In this document: positions 9,008-18,888 of the stretch, one piece after another
Numbering within the stretch: the stretch's first letter is position 1
Layout: every line of letters begins with the position of its first letter
Source of the DNA: Anaerorudis cellulosivorans
Lineage (GTDB): Bacteria; Bacteroidota; Bacteroidia; Bacteroidales; Dysgonomonadaceae
Direction of reading: 5' to 3'
NCBI RefSeq assembly: GCF_025943985.1
Contig: NZ_JAPCWE010000021.1
Span: forward strand, 1-45,195
Length of the DNA: 45,195 nucleotides
The notes under the pieces: model-generated
The model's input: only the letters and a program-made list of their open reading frames with translations
The model's database searches: none
Told to the model about the DNA's origin: nothing
Position numbers and translations under genes: made by a program

Positions 9008-10177
9008 TCATTTATCGAGCAATACGCTCACTTTAATGAAAGGAGCAACAGCCTTTGGGTCATTATCGCGTCGCGGCGTGGAGATGTAATATGCATAACT
9101 ACCGTCACGATATTCTTTTTCTCCACCCAAACCGGCTACTTCACAAGCATCTGTTACGGTAATAGTGCCATCCGGATTTTCTTTTACAAATCGCTTCACA
9201 TATTGATCATAGGCGGTTCTCCCTTTTTCTTCGAATACTTTAGGTAAAAAACCGTTTTGCGCACCCTTAACCCAGGTATAAATAAACATGGCCGAACCCG
9301 ACGATTCCAAGTAGTTTCCCTCAGCACCAACTTTATCCGTTACCTGATACCACATACCAGTGGCCGGATCGCGATATTTTTCGATAGTGCTGGAAATGTC
9401 GTTTAAAATACGGATGATTTCTGCCCTGCGGGGATGATTTTCGGGCATGAAATCCAATACATCTACCAACGCCATCATATACCATCCTATGGCTCTCGAC
9501 CAAAAATTTGGCGATCTACCGGTTTCAGGGTCAGCCCAACGTTGTTGCCGACTCTCATCCCAACCGTGATACAATAAGCCTGTTTTTTTGTCTTTGGTCA
9601 CCTTTTCTGTACCAATTATCTGATGAGCAACCTCATCGAACAATTGAGGTTCACCAAACCTGGCTCCATATTGGGCCAAGAAAGGGCAACCCATATAAAT
9701 ACCGTCCAACCAAACCTGATGTGGATAAATTTTTTTATGCCAAAATAAACCATCCGATGTTCTTGGATGAGTATTCATCTGGCTTCTCAATAAAGCCATA
9801 GCCAACCGATACTTCTTGTCTTTTGTTTCTTCGTAAATCGGGAAAAGCATTTTCCCGGAATTCAACCGGTCAATATTGTATTCTTCCAATCGATAGGTTT
9901 TTATCGTACCATCCTCGTTAACAACATTATCGGCATAACTCTCGGCATAATCGAAATATTTTCGATTACCGGTTTTATTCCAAACATCCAATATCGCTCC
10001 CAATTCCAAACCATGACAATAATTCCACTTCAACTCCTTTGAAAAATCGACCATCCAACTTTCAGGATTACGTTTCATTTCTGAATCAGCCATCCTTACG
10101 TAATAAGGATCGGCTGATTGAGTACAAACAGAAATAGAAAATGTCAATGCTACCATAAATATTCCAATTTTTCTCAT
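9008..10177 (-). CDS. GH105 unsaturated galacturonyl/rhamnogalacturonyl hydrolase
   Basis: This enzyme hydrolyses the terminal 4-deoxy-4,5-unsaturated uronic acid left by pectate or rhamnogalacturonan lyases, acting on short oligosaccharides in the periplasm. It is 389 residues with a signal peptide (about 1-20, TFSISVCTQS; a lipoprotein via Cys18 is possible). The (alpha/alpha)6-barrel features include YNIDRLNSGK (Asp103) and VWLDGIYMG with the catalytic Asp158, matching the YteR/YesR family. The length is normal. GH105 fits between the polygalacturonase and the lyase: lyase products are its substrate. The choice between homogalacturonan- and RG-I-derived products cannot be settled from sequence. 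Homogalacturonan is favoured by the neighbours. Confidence 0.93.
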   Translation of the reverse strand: MRKIGIFMVALTFSISVCTQSADPYYVRMADSEMKRNPESWMVDFSKELKWNYCHGLELGAILDVWNKTGNRKYFDYAESYADNVVNEDGTIKTYRLEEYNIDRLNSGKMLFPIYEETKDKKYRLAMALLRSQMNTHPRTSDGLFWHKKIYPHQVWLDGIYMGCPFLAQYGARFGEPQLFDEVAHQIIGTEKVTKDKKTGLLYHGWDESRQQRWADPETGRSPNFWSRAIGWYMMALVDVLDFMPENHPRRAEIIRILNDISSTIEKYRDPATGMWYQVTDKVGAEGNYLESSGSAMFIYTWVKGAQNGFLPKVFEEKGRTAYDQYVKRFVKENPDGTITVTDACEVAGLGGEKEYRDGSYAYYISTPRRDNDPKAVAPFIKVSVLLDK

Positions 10178-10220
10178 TGATTACTTTTTTTGAAAAGTGT
10201 TTGTTTTAATAAATCCTTTT

Positions 10221-11900
10221 CTAGTCCTGACTTATCTTTATTTGATTTTTATCTACTTCCGGGCTTATTTCTATTTTATCTTCCAAAAAAGGTAATAATT
10301 CCACAGTTGATGTTCTGCTTCCTTTTACCCTCATCACTTCCTCAGTTGTGTTTTTATCGAAATAAAGATTTACTCCCTTGAAATTTTTCACGTTATTCAA
10401 TATGTAAGAAGGACCTTCTTCGGCAATTACCGTAACATTATCGAAAACAATATCTTTAGCCTCAGAAAGCTCGGCGCCATAGCGAGCAGTAATGAAAGCA
10501 TTTTCAAGCCGAATATTTTCAATATTCATCTCGGGTAAACCATTAAAAAACATGGCTCTACGCGCATTTTTAGACACAAGATCTTTAACGAAAATATTCC
10601 TAAACACCGGCGTTTCTTCCGTTACGGGATAAAGTTTCTCATCATCTGCACCCGTGTAACCTTCTTCCAATGCTTCAGAAGCCGATCTACCTCCGTAAAA
10701 AAGATCAAACAAAAAAGAATCGGTCAAAATATTAAACATATAAATATCCGAGATATAAATGTTTTCTACTATTCCACCACGTCCTCGCCTGCTTTTGAAA
10801 CGCAAGCCTACATCGGTTCCTAAAAACTGACAATTACTTACCGATATGTTCCTTACTCCTCCCGACATTTCACTTCCTACTACAAACCCGCCGTGTCCCT
10901 GAAAAACTTTACAATTATCCACTATTACATTTTCGGTAGGACGCCCACGCAATCTTCCCTGTTCATCTTTACCTGATTTGATGCAGATGCCGTCATCTCC
11001 TACATCAAACAGGCTGTTTACAATAATAGAATTCACGCACGATTCCAAATCAAGGCCGTCTCCATTTTGTGCATAAGCTGGATTCCGTGAAAAAATGCCA
11101 TCGATAATCACATTTTCACACATTAACGGATGAATATTCCAAGCAGGTGAATTTTCGAAAAGGACACCTTGCAAATAAACGTTTTTGCACTCGATAAAAT
11201 TCACCATTACAGGCCGAAGAAAATCTTTAATTTCCAGCCATTCCTCTTCTGACAAATTACTTGCGGGAACGTTCATATCACTCATCTCGGCACCTTTGAG
11301 CGCACCTTCTGATGGATACCAACTATCACCTTTGACTACACCTCCTGAAGCCACAACTTTTTTCCAATGGCTTTCCGTAACTTTGCTTTTTTTAAGTGGG
11401 CGCCATGCTTCACCTGAGCCATTTATCGAACCTTCGCCCGTAATAGCAATATTTTCCAGATTTCTTCCCGAGATCGGCGATTGGCAGCGCCGGGTATCCA
11501 ACCCTTCGAATACTGTTTTTACCAGAGGATATAAATCGAAATCGGGCGAAAACAATATCAGTGCACCTTTGTCGAGATACAAATTGATATTCGATTTAAA
11601 TACGATAGGGCCGGTAAACCATACCCCTTTGGGTACGATTAATGTTCCTCCCCCTTTCTCTGAAAGACTTTGCATAGCTTTTTCAAAAGCCTCCGTATTA
11701 AGGGTAATGCCATCCGGCTTTCCTCCAAAATCCAAAAGGGACACTTTATTATCGGGAAATTCGGGAATCATTACCTTGGGCATCTCAAAAGGTAAGTCCG
11801 TATATAAAGAGTCATATTTATATCCTTTTTCATTTGTATTTCCCGCACAGGATATAAAAAGTAAAGCAAATGTCAATAGAAGAGCTGTCGTTTTCCTCAT
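10221..11900 (-). CDS. GH28 polygalacturonase lipoprotein
   Basis: This is a polygalacturonase of 559 residues that hydrolyses alpha-1,4-galacturonan. The lipoprotein signal is MRKTTALLLTFALLFISC (Cys18), so it is membrane-anchored. The beta-helix begins near residue 50 (VSLLDFGGKPDGIT). It carries the four GH28 signatures: NGDGLD (279-284), GDDG (301-304, Asp302/303), GHGG (His336) and RFKS (Arg367, Lys369). An exo mode is common in Bacteroidetes members of this size, but that is inference. It lies 68 bp downstream of the glycan-binding lipoprotein and 43 bp upstream of GH105. Confidence 0.93.
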   Translation of the reverse strand: MRKTTALLLTFALLFISCAGNTNEKGYKYDSLYTDLPFEMPKVMIPEFPDNKVSLLDFGGKPDGITLNTEAFEKAMQSLSEKGGGTLIVPKGVWFTGPIVFKSNINLYLDKGALILFSPDFDLYPLVKTVFEGLDTRRCQSPISGRNLENIAITGEGSINGSGEAWRPLKKSKVTESHWKKVVASGGVVKGDSWYPSEGALKGAEMSDMNVPASNLSEEEWLEIKDFLRPVMVNFIECKNVYLQGVLFENSPAWNIHPLMCENVIIDGIFSRNPAYAQNGDGLDLESCVNSIIVNSLFDVGDDGICIKSGKDEQGRLRGRPTENVIVDNCKVFQGHGGFVVGSEMSGGVRNISVSNCQFLGTDVGLRFKSRRGRGGIVENIYISDIYMFNILTDSFLFDLFYGGRSASEALEEGYTGADDEKLYPVTEETPVFRNIFVKDLVSKNARRAMFFNGLPEMNIENIRLENAFITARYGAELSEAKDIVFDNVTVIAEEGPSYILNNVKNFKGVNLYFDKNTTEEVMRVKGSRTSTVELLPFLEDKIEISPEVDKNQIKISQD

Positions 11901-11968
11901 TATTTTTGAATTGATTGATTTTTTATTCTTTTATTTTTTATAGGAAATAGGAACGATAAAATAGAAAA

Positions 11969-13594
11969 TTACCACCACCTTGGATCACCAACCTTATTAA
12001 CTATCGATTCATGAGTAACTGTAAAATCTGAATGAAGAGGATCTTTGAACAATTCTTCAGAGGTCATGTTTAGAAGAATTACATCATTAATTGGCGAGGC
12101 AGGTTCGGTTGCTCCTTCAGGAACATACCAAATAAGATCGGAAGTTCGATAACAACCTGTAACAACGATATTTTGGCAAGAACTCCTCATTCCACCGACT
12201 CCGTTTACTGTATCCTGTCCTGCGCCAAAAAGACAATTTTTTAACGTAATCCCTCCAGGTACAGTATTCTTGTTATAATCCAGAAAATAAGAACTGCTGT
12301 TTGCTGGAGTATAACAAGTAGTCACATTTTGCATTGTTACTGAATTTACACCTAATGCTTTGCCGCAGACCAGCACTTTATCGGCATGTGCTATTGTTGA
12401 ATTTACAACAACAATATCCCTAATATAAGCTGCATCGTGTCCATTATTCACAACACCATATCCGCCTATACTATCCATAACACAATTATTAATAGTTACA
12501 CTATCAATTTGGGAAGCTGTCTGCATTCGTATCACTCCGCGCTTGTATTTGATATCACAATGATTCAATTCGATTTTGTTGGCATTTGCCCCAGATTGGT
12601 TGATATTGAAAACATAGGTTCCTCCATAATTTGAATCGGTTTTACGCTTTCCGGTTTGCGTTCCCTCAGTGAAAAATATTTTATCGAAACGTATGGTAGG
12701 TTTATCTGCCGCGCTCGATATTCCAAAATTCCCATTGATAGCCATAAGGGCTTTGCCTCTTAAACTTAAACCGGTAGTAAATCGAATGTTATGAGAGATT
12801 AAAACGGTTGAGATTTCGTAAGTATAACCACCCATAAGAACTACAGTAACACCTTGGGGATAAACTGTATGAATAGAATCAACAAAATCCTGCGTAATTA
12901 CGTTCAATGATTCTTTCTCTGTCAAAGATCGAAGATCTATCGTATTTTCTCCAAAATTTTCAGACGCGGTTGTTTGGTACAATCTCTTACCACAATAATC
13001 ATCATCCGAATAAATCTTTATGACATAGGTTTGTTGAGGTTGAAGTCCCTGAATAATTTTCTCACAGGCCTGGTTATCCGCTTCTGTCAGATCAACCGAT
13101 TTAACCAATGTATCGTTTTTGAGCACATCAATTCTCGTATAAATCACATCGCTTGGCTCCCACCGTACCCTGACCGCAACATCAATCACATCAGTAGCAG
13201 TTGGCGTAATCAACTTAGTGGGATAATCAGCAGTCTTTACATCTTCCAATACATAATATGCTGAAGTGATATCACCTCCTATGGACTTAATACGTATTTG
13301 ATATTGAGTATCATATTCGAGGTCTTCGAAAGTATATTCCGTTTGATCGGTTGTTACTTCTTTTAAAATGGTTGTAAAGGAGTCTGTAGAAATTTGCAAC
13401 TGATAAGCCTCAACACCTTTGTACTTATCCCACATTACTTTGATCCATGTTCCCCCATAAGAAACTTCGCGTACAACAGGTCTGAATAAACGAGGAGGAT
13501 TTCCTAACTCTTCATCTTCTTTACACCCTGACGTTACACAAAGTGCAACCAATATGCCGAAAAACAATATGTTGATATAAACTGATTTTTTCAT
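11969..13594 (-). CDS. Surface glycan-binding lipoprotein (FnIII plus beta-helix, DUF4957/DUF5123-like)
   Basis: This 541-residue lipoprotein (lipobox region LCVTSGC, Cys23) sits directly after susD, where SusE/SusF-type binding proteins are encoded. The N-terminal half holds two fibronectin-III-like beta-sandwiches (about 35-125 and 125-215; YQLQISTDSFTT, YTFEDLEYDTQYQIRI). From about 225 a beta-helix-like region runs to the end, resembling the DUF4957/DUF5123 pair. It ends with the typical GDPRWW. No catalytic motif of a lyase or GH28 is visible, so a role in capturing homogalacturonan at the cell surface is the likely one. The spacing to susD is 20 bp. Confidence 0.82.
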   Translation of the reverse strand: MKKSVYINILFFGILVALCVTSGCKEDEELGNPPRLFRPVVREVSYGGTWIKVMWDKYKGVEAYQLQISTDSFTTILKEVTTDQTEYTFEDLEYDTQYQIRIKSIGGDITSAYYVLEDVKTADYPTKLITPTATDVIDVAVRVRWEPSDVIYTRIDVLKNDTLVKSVDLTEADNQACEKIIQGLQPQQTYVIKIYSDDDYCGKRLYQTTASENFGENTIDLRSLTEKESLNVITQDFVDSIHTVYPQGVTVVLMGGYTYEISTVLISHNIRFTTGLSLRGKALMAINGNFGISSAADKPTIRFDKIFFTEGTQTGKRKTDSNYGGTYVFNINQSGANANKIELNHCDIKYKRGVIRMQTASQIDSVTINNCVMDSIGGYGVVNNGHDAAYIRDIVVVNSTIAHADKVLVCGKALGVNSVTMQNVTTCYTPANSSSYFLDYNKNTVPGGITLKNCLFGAGQDTVNGVGGMRSSCQNIVVTGCYRTSDLIWYVPEGATEPASPINDVILLNMTSEELFKDPLHSDFTVTHESIVNKVGDPRWW

Positions 13595-13614
13595 TGTCTT
13601 ATCTCTTTAGAAAA

Positions 13615-15579
13615 TTAATTGCTGCTTAAAACATGTCCATACCCATCATTGTTGAGATATTTGCTAGCTCCTATCACTTGAGCCGGAATGGGCAATAAAT
13701 AGGGAACAGCAGAAATACCTGTCGGATCTGCGTATCCTCGCCAGCTTCGCTCTACATAAGTTGATGGTTCATATGTAATTACGCCTGTTTTGGAATCGGT
13801 AATTTTACGATATAAACTTTTACACCAATTTATAGAAGCATACGTTCCCTGAATTTTCCCCAATTCCTCATCAGGAACAATATTTTCGGGTACAGTTTCA
13901 ACTTTATAACGGGGATTCAAAATCGATATTGTTCCATTATTTCTCGTATAATAAAGAACATCGGCGTAGTTTATATATTTTGCTACTTTAGGGTTTTCCA
14001 ATTCCAATTCATAAGCTGCCTTACCCATATTATTCAGATCATCTTTTATTTGAACAATTCGTTTTCCATAATTATTCCATCTAACAAGGTCAAACTTACG
14101 AAGACATTCTCCTCCAAATTCCCATGCACGTTCATTAACAACAGCTTCAAAAAAATCTTCTTTTGAATTGAGCTTATTGATATAATTCGTTACCTTTTCA
14201 GCTCTGTCCTTTTCTACAAATGCCCGACTTCGAACTTTCGTTAACATCTCTTTAGCCAGTGAAGTCGGTCCATTCAACTCATTCTCCGCTTCTGCCAACA
14301 TAAGCAAAATGTCAGAATATCGCATCAAAGGCCAATTAATTCCGGTTGATTTTGAAGAGGAAGGTCCAAGATCTGCAGGAACCAGCAACCGATTCCATTT
14401 ACCCGGTGTCATTTTGGTTATACTGTTCATGTTTTGTTGTGTATCAGAAGAATAATAAATCATAGAAATTGTTATTGGCAAACGAAGATCATTTTCATCA
14501 AACGAATAATAATAGGTAGGAGTAAAACAAATATACGAACTTCCGCTTCCTTTAGAACTATTTGTAACCGTTACGCCAATACACCAACCTACATCGCCTC
14601 CACCATTTACATTCGTAAATGCAACCTCATATAAAACGTCATCATTAACCGTAGTAATCCATCGACTTTCGTTTTCAAATATTTGAGAATAATTCGGATT
14701 TAATTCTCTACCTCTCAAAGAAATAAGTTTTTGAGTATAATCTTTTGCCAATTGATAATATTCTTTAGAAGTGCGTGCCGTTTTGGTCGTCTCCCCAATT
14801 GTATAGGTTACGGCAAGACTATCGTTGCTCAAGTCCAAGTAATCATCCGCACGTTTCATGGTTCCATCTTCCGTCATCCCATACCCTGCACGAAATAAAG
14901 CCAAGCGGGCAATGAAGCCCAAACAAAACTCCCGATTCATCCTTTCAATCCCGTCACTGTACTGATCGGCAAAATACATCCCTTCTTCATGATCAACCAA
15001 ATCCTGTATCATCCCTGAATAAATGATGTTTTTGTCCGTCCGGGGTTTATCCAATTGCATTCCTGCTTTTGCCGATTCACGATGATAAGGAACATCTCCC
15101 CAATAATTGCATAAAAGAAAATATCGACAGGCACGTAAACAATATGCTTCACCAAGCAGCATTTTCATATCAGAATTTCCTTTTTTGTATTCTTCGCTGG
15201 CTTCTATTCCTTCGATACACTGATTGGCACGTTCGATTGCCAAATAATTATCGTTCCAACACTTTAAAATATCACCGAAATTTTGGAGTAAACCACCTTG
15301 TAATGACCACACGTCACGACGTGAACCATCAGGATTTGCCGAAGGCTCATTTGCCTCAACATCGGTATTTTGCATAAAAACATTCGACATGCGAGAAGTA
15401 TAAGTATCCTGCGAAAATAAAGCATAGACTCCCAATACCATTTTTTTTGCATCGGAAGCGTTCGAAAAAACATAATCCGAATCGAAAGCCGATGGAGAAT
15501 CCACATCCAAAAAATCGTTACATGATGCCATAATTAGTAAAGAACAACACACTATGGCTATATCTCTTATTATTTTCAT
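13615..15579 (-). CDS. SusD/RagB-family nutrient-binding lipoprotein
   Basis: This is the full-length SusD-like partner (654 residues) of the SusC at 15607-18843. It lids the transporter and binds pectic oligosaccharide at the cell surface. The signal and lipobox are IMASC (Cys20), followed by NDFLDVDSPSAF. The N-terminal helical region has EAYCLRACRYFLLCNYWGD (about 145-163). The C-terminal SusD signature is present (RYSDILLMLAEAENEL, about 435-450; VVNERAWEFGGECLRKFDLVRW). It is intact, in contrast to the truncated copy at 124-1320. It starts 27 bp after susC, a standard tandem. Confidence 0.95.
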   Translation of the reverse strand: MKIIRDIAIVCCSLLIMASCNDFLDVDSPSAFDSDYVFSNASDAKKMVLGVYALFSQDTYTSRMSNVFMQNTDVEANEPSANPDGSRRDVWSLQGGLLQNFGDILKCWNDNYLAIERANQCIEGIEASEEYKKGNSDMKMLLGEAYCLRACRYFLLCNYWGDVPYHRESAKAGMQLDKPRTDKNIIYSGMIQDLVDHEEGMYFADQYSDGIERMNREFCLGFIARLALFRAGYGMTEDGTMKRADDYLDLSNDSLAVTYTIGETTKTARTSKEYYQLAKDYTQKLISLRGRELNPNYSQIFENESRWITTVNDDVLYEVAFTNVNGGGDVGWCIGVTVTNSSKGSGSSYICFTPTYYYSFDENDLRLPITISMIYYSSDTQQNMNSITKMTPGKWNRLLVPADLGPSSSKSTGINWPLMRYSDILLMLAEAENELNGPTSLAKEMLTKVRSRAFVEKDRAEKVTNYINKLNSKEDFFEAVVNERAWEFGGECLRKFDLVRWNNYGKRIVQIKDDLNNMGKAAYELELENPKVAKYINYADVLYYTRNNGTISILNPRYKVETVPENIVPDEELGKIQGTYASINWCKSLYRKITDSKTGVITYEPSTYVERSWRGYADPTGISAVPYLLPIPAQVIGASKYLNNDGYGHVLSSN

Positions 15580-15606
15580 GAGCTTATTTTTTAATTGATT
15601 TTTAAT

Positions 15607-18600
15607 TTAAAAGGTAATATTTATACCCAACGTGTATGAAAAACTCTTCGGATAAGACGAATAGTCTACACCCGGAGTAAGTCCGCTTACCGAACTACTT
15701 CTAACCGGCGAGCTCACTTCAGGATCATAGCCGGTATAATTTGTCCAGATCCATACATTATTTAATGTACAATACAAACGGAATTGATTACAAGCAAATC
15801 TTCGTGTAAAATGTTGAGGAATGGTGTAGCCTACCGTTATATTTTGCAAACGCAGAAACGAACCATCTTCAATTGCCCATGAATGAGGGAACACAGTTGC
15901 ATTTCCTATACAATGAGGAGACCAATATTTTTTTGGATGAGTTCCCTCGTTCATAGCCGCTAACATTTCGAGATCGGTAACCAATTGACCTTGATTATCC
16001 ATATAGGTATAACGATTAGCAGAATTCATAAATCCCAATAAATTGGAATACGTGGTTCGATAAGTTTGCGACGAAGCAATCTTGTTGGCGTTATAGATAT
16101 CGTTGCCATAGACATAATTGAAAAGAATGGTGGCATCTAAATTTTTATAAGAACCATTGAACCCAAAGCCACCGGTGAATTTCGGTGCAGCTTTGCCGAT
16201 GATTGTTCTGTCGCTTTCATCTACAACACCATCACTTGTAAGATCTTTAAGTTTTAACGATCCCGGCCTTATGGTTACTAATCCGGTAGTAGGCACACCT
16301 TCTTTCAAAACATATTTTTTACTAGCCTCGTCATAACTTTCAAAATCTTCGGTCGTATAATAGCCATCCGTTACAAAACCCTGCATCAGACCTACCGGTT
16401 CTCCAATTTTTACCAGATAATCATAATATCCCTTCAGATCGGTTCCAGCCCATCCCGATGCATATTCTTGAAAAGTTATACCATCTGTCAACTTATCTAC
16501 ATTAGATCTATTAAATCCAATATTGAAGTTTGCCGAGAAAAAATAGTCTTTATGCTGGAGCAAATAGGCGTTTAATGCCAGTTCTATTCCCTTATTTGAT
16601 GTCTGCCCCGCATTTTTAAGCTGCGTAGTATATCCCGGTGCTACAATAGGGGCATCCAACAACAAATCTTTTGTCGTATTCCAATAAGCATCTATGCTTC
16701 CGCTAAGACGTTCATTAAACAACCCGAAATCTAAACCAACATTGCGAGTGATCATTGTTTCCCAACGAAGATTGGGATTGGCTAATTGGGTGTTTGTCGA
16801 CTCGTAATAGGAATTCGGTTTATCTCCAATCCCATATGTTTTATCGGTGCGAATCTTGTAATTTAATTTATATAGCGTACTTTTTATTCTGTCATTTCCG
16901 GCTTCCCCATAACTTGATCTCAACTTTAAATTCGATATTACATCCTGATTCTTCATAAATTCCTCTTCAGAAATTCTCCAACCTAAAGCAAAAGCCGGAA
17001 AATATCCCCATCGATTGTTTTTGGGGAATTTTGAAGAACCATCAGCTCTCAATGTAAAGGTAAAAAGGTATTTTTCAGCATAACTATAATTTAATCGTCC
17101 AAAAAATGAAGCTAATTTTGAATCCGGACTAACATAGCTTGTCGATTGTAGCGTTCCTCCGGCCAATCCGATATTTGCAAAAATTTTCTCCGGAGTGAGG
17201 TCTATACTATAGCCTGTTGCATACATATAGTTATTATTATCTGCAGAAACATATAATTCTTGCCCTACCATAGCATCTACACGATGATCCCCAAATAAAT
17301 TTGTATAAGATAAGGTATTAGCCAAACGATAAGAATTTGTATTTTCTTTTTTCCAGTCAACAAGAGGTAATCCGCCAACGTATGATGCATTGGTAGTGTA
17401 TTGTCCCCAATAGTTTTTTATCTCATTAAAACCATAATCATAATTAAATTCAGATCGAAATCGTAAAGATTTCAAGATATCCCATGTTAGTCCACCACCA
17501 AAATAAAAATACCGCTTATTCTGGCGTTTCCAATATTGATCTGCCTGTTCAGATAAAGTTAAATGACTTCGAATATATTCTTCACGTTCTTCTTCGGTTA
17601 ATGTATTGAGATCAACCTCAATAAAATCGCTCAGTCCTCTCACTGCAGGGGAAGTTACAGCTTGGGTGGTACGTATTTTATATGTACCTCCGGATGTTCC
17701 TGAACCGTTTATCTCTGTATCCGATAATCTTGAATTAAAATCAAAGGAAAGGCCATCGGCAATCTTATGATTCAATTTGAAATTTAAATTTGTTCTCCCA
17801 TAATTGTTATTTTTCATCAATCCGCCATCTTTGTTATAAGTTCCGCTGAGTGAAAACTTTGTTTTCTCGCTTCCCCCTGTTATACTGAGATTCTGTTGTT
17901 GAGAAATAACAGAATTTCCAAACATATCTTTTTGCCAGTCTATCCCTTTTTGGTACTTGTAAAGATCCAGATCTTCATATACGCCAAAAGTCCTTTCGAA
18001 ATTTTTTATATCATCCTCGCCTCCTAATACCGCTTTTTCATAATTGTACATTACATATTCGTAAGGATCCAACACTTCCAATCTTTTAGATAATTGTTTG
18101 CTTTGAAAATACCCGTTATAAGAAACCTGCGTTTTCCCCGCTTTGGCACTTTTTGTAGTAATTAATACCACGCCATTTGCACCTCTTGCTCCATAGATTG
18201 CAGTAGATGAAGCATCTTTAAGTACATCTATACTTTCAATATCAGCTGGTGCAATATCGTTGATGTTATTCACAGGAAAACCATCGACGATATATAAAGG
18301 AGTATTGTCACCGGTAATTGATCCGCCCCCTCTTACTCGAACAATCATTTGAGCATCAGGAGAACCGTCTGCAGTAGTTATCTGAACACCTGCCAACCGG
18401 CCTGCCATAGCCTGTGCCGTATTTGTTACCGGTATCTTGGCTATTTGATCTCCTGAAACAGAAGAAACGGCTCCCGTAAGGTCTCTCTTTTTGGTGGTAC
18501 CATACCCTATAACAACAATCTCATCAAGACTCGAAATATCTTCTTCCATTACAACATTGAGGGGTTCGTCCGTAATGGGAACCTCTACGTTTTTCATTCC

Positions 18601-18843
18601 AAGATACGAAATTTGCAATGTTCGTGCCGATTGAGGAACTTTTAGCATAAATTTCCCCTCTATATCGGTAACCGTACCAATCGTAGTGCCTTTTACTATC
18701 ACATTAGCCCCTATTACAGGCTCATCATGAATGTCTTTAACGACACCCGAGATGGTCTTCTCCTGAGCAAAGGCACCTAACACACAAAAAATCAATAGAA
18801 AAAAACTGATGGAAAATTTCAGTTTTGCAGTTAATCCATTCAT
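15607..18843 (-). CDS. SusC/RagA-family TonB-dependent transporter
   Basis: This is a 1078-residue outer-membrane transporter for pectic oligosaccharides. It has a signal peptide (about 1-26, LLIFCVLGAFAQ) and a carboxypeptidase-regulatory-like domain (about 29-112: ISGVVKDIHDEPVIGANVIVKG). A DEIVVIGYG TonB-box follows, then a plug with GSITGDNTPLYIVDGFPVN and SSTAIYGARGANGVVLITT, then the barrel to the terminal strand FSYTLGINITF. The length is normal with no interruption. It lies 45 bp after the lipoprotein PL1 gene and 27 bp before susD. Energy would come from TonB-ExbBD encoded elsewhere. The assignment to pectin is from operon context. Confidence 0.96.
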   Translation of the reverse strand: MNGLTAKLKFSISFFLLIFCVLGAFAQEKTISGVVKDIHDEPVIGANVIVKGTTIGTVTDIEGKFMLKVPQSARTLQISYLGMKNVEVPITDEPLNVVMEEDISSLDEIVVIGYGTTKKRDLTGAVSSVSGDQIAKIPVTNTAQAMAGRLAGVQITTADGSPDAQMIVRVRGGGSITGDNTPLYIVDGFPVNNINDIAPADIESIDVLKDASSTAIYGARGANGVVLITTKSAKAGKTQVSYNGYFQSKQLSKRLEVLDPYEYVMYNYEKAVLGGEDDIKNFERTFGVYEDLDLYKYQKGIDWQKDMFGNSVISQQQNLSITGGSEKTKFSLSGTYNKDGGLMKNNNYGRTNLNFKLNHKIADGLSFDFNSRLSDTEINGSGTSGGTYKIRTTQAVTSPAVRGLSDFIEVDLNTLTEEEREEYIRSHLTLSEQADQYWKRQNKRYFYFGGGLTWDILKSLRFRSEFNYDYGFNEIKNYWGQYTTNASYVGGLPLVDWKKENTNSYRLANTLSYTNLFGDHRVDAMVGQELYVSADNNNYMYATGYSIDLTPEKIFANIGLAGGTLQSTSYVSPDSKLASFFGRLNYSYAEKYLFTFTLRADGSSKFPKNNRWGYFPAFALGWRISEEEFMKNQDVISNLKLRSSYGEAGNDRIKSTLYKLNYKIRTDKTYGIGDKPNSYYESTNTQLANPNLRWETMITRNVGLDFGLFNERLSGSIDAYWNTTKDLLLDAPIVAPGYTTQLKNAGQTSNKGIELALNAYLLQHKDYFFSANFNIGFNRSNVDKLTDGITFQEYASGWAGTDLKGYYDYLVKIGEPVGLMQGFVTDGYYTTEDFESYDEASKKYVLKEGVPTTGLVTIRPGSLKLKDLTSDGVVDESDRTIIGKAAPKFTGGFGFNGSYKNLDATILFNYVYGNDIYNANKIASSQTYRTTYSNLLGFMNSANRYTYMDNQGQLVTDLEMLAAMNEGTHPKKYWSPHCIGNATVFPHSWAIEDGSFLRLQNITVGYTIPQHFTRRFACNQFRLYCTLNNVWIWTNYTGYDPEVSSPVRSSSVSGLTPGVDYSSYPKSFSYTLGINITF

Positions 18844-18888
18844 AATTCCATTTTTATAATTATCATTTATTGTTTATTAAACTCCCGA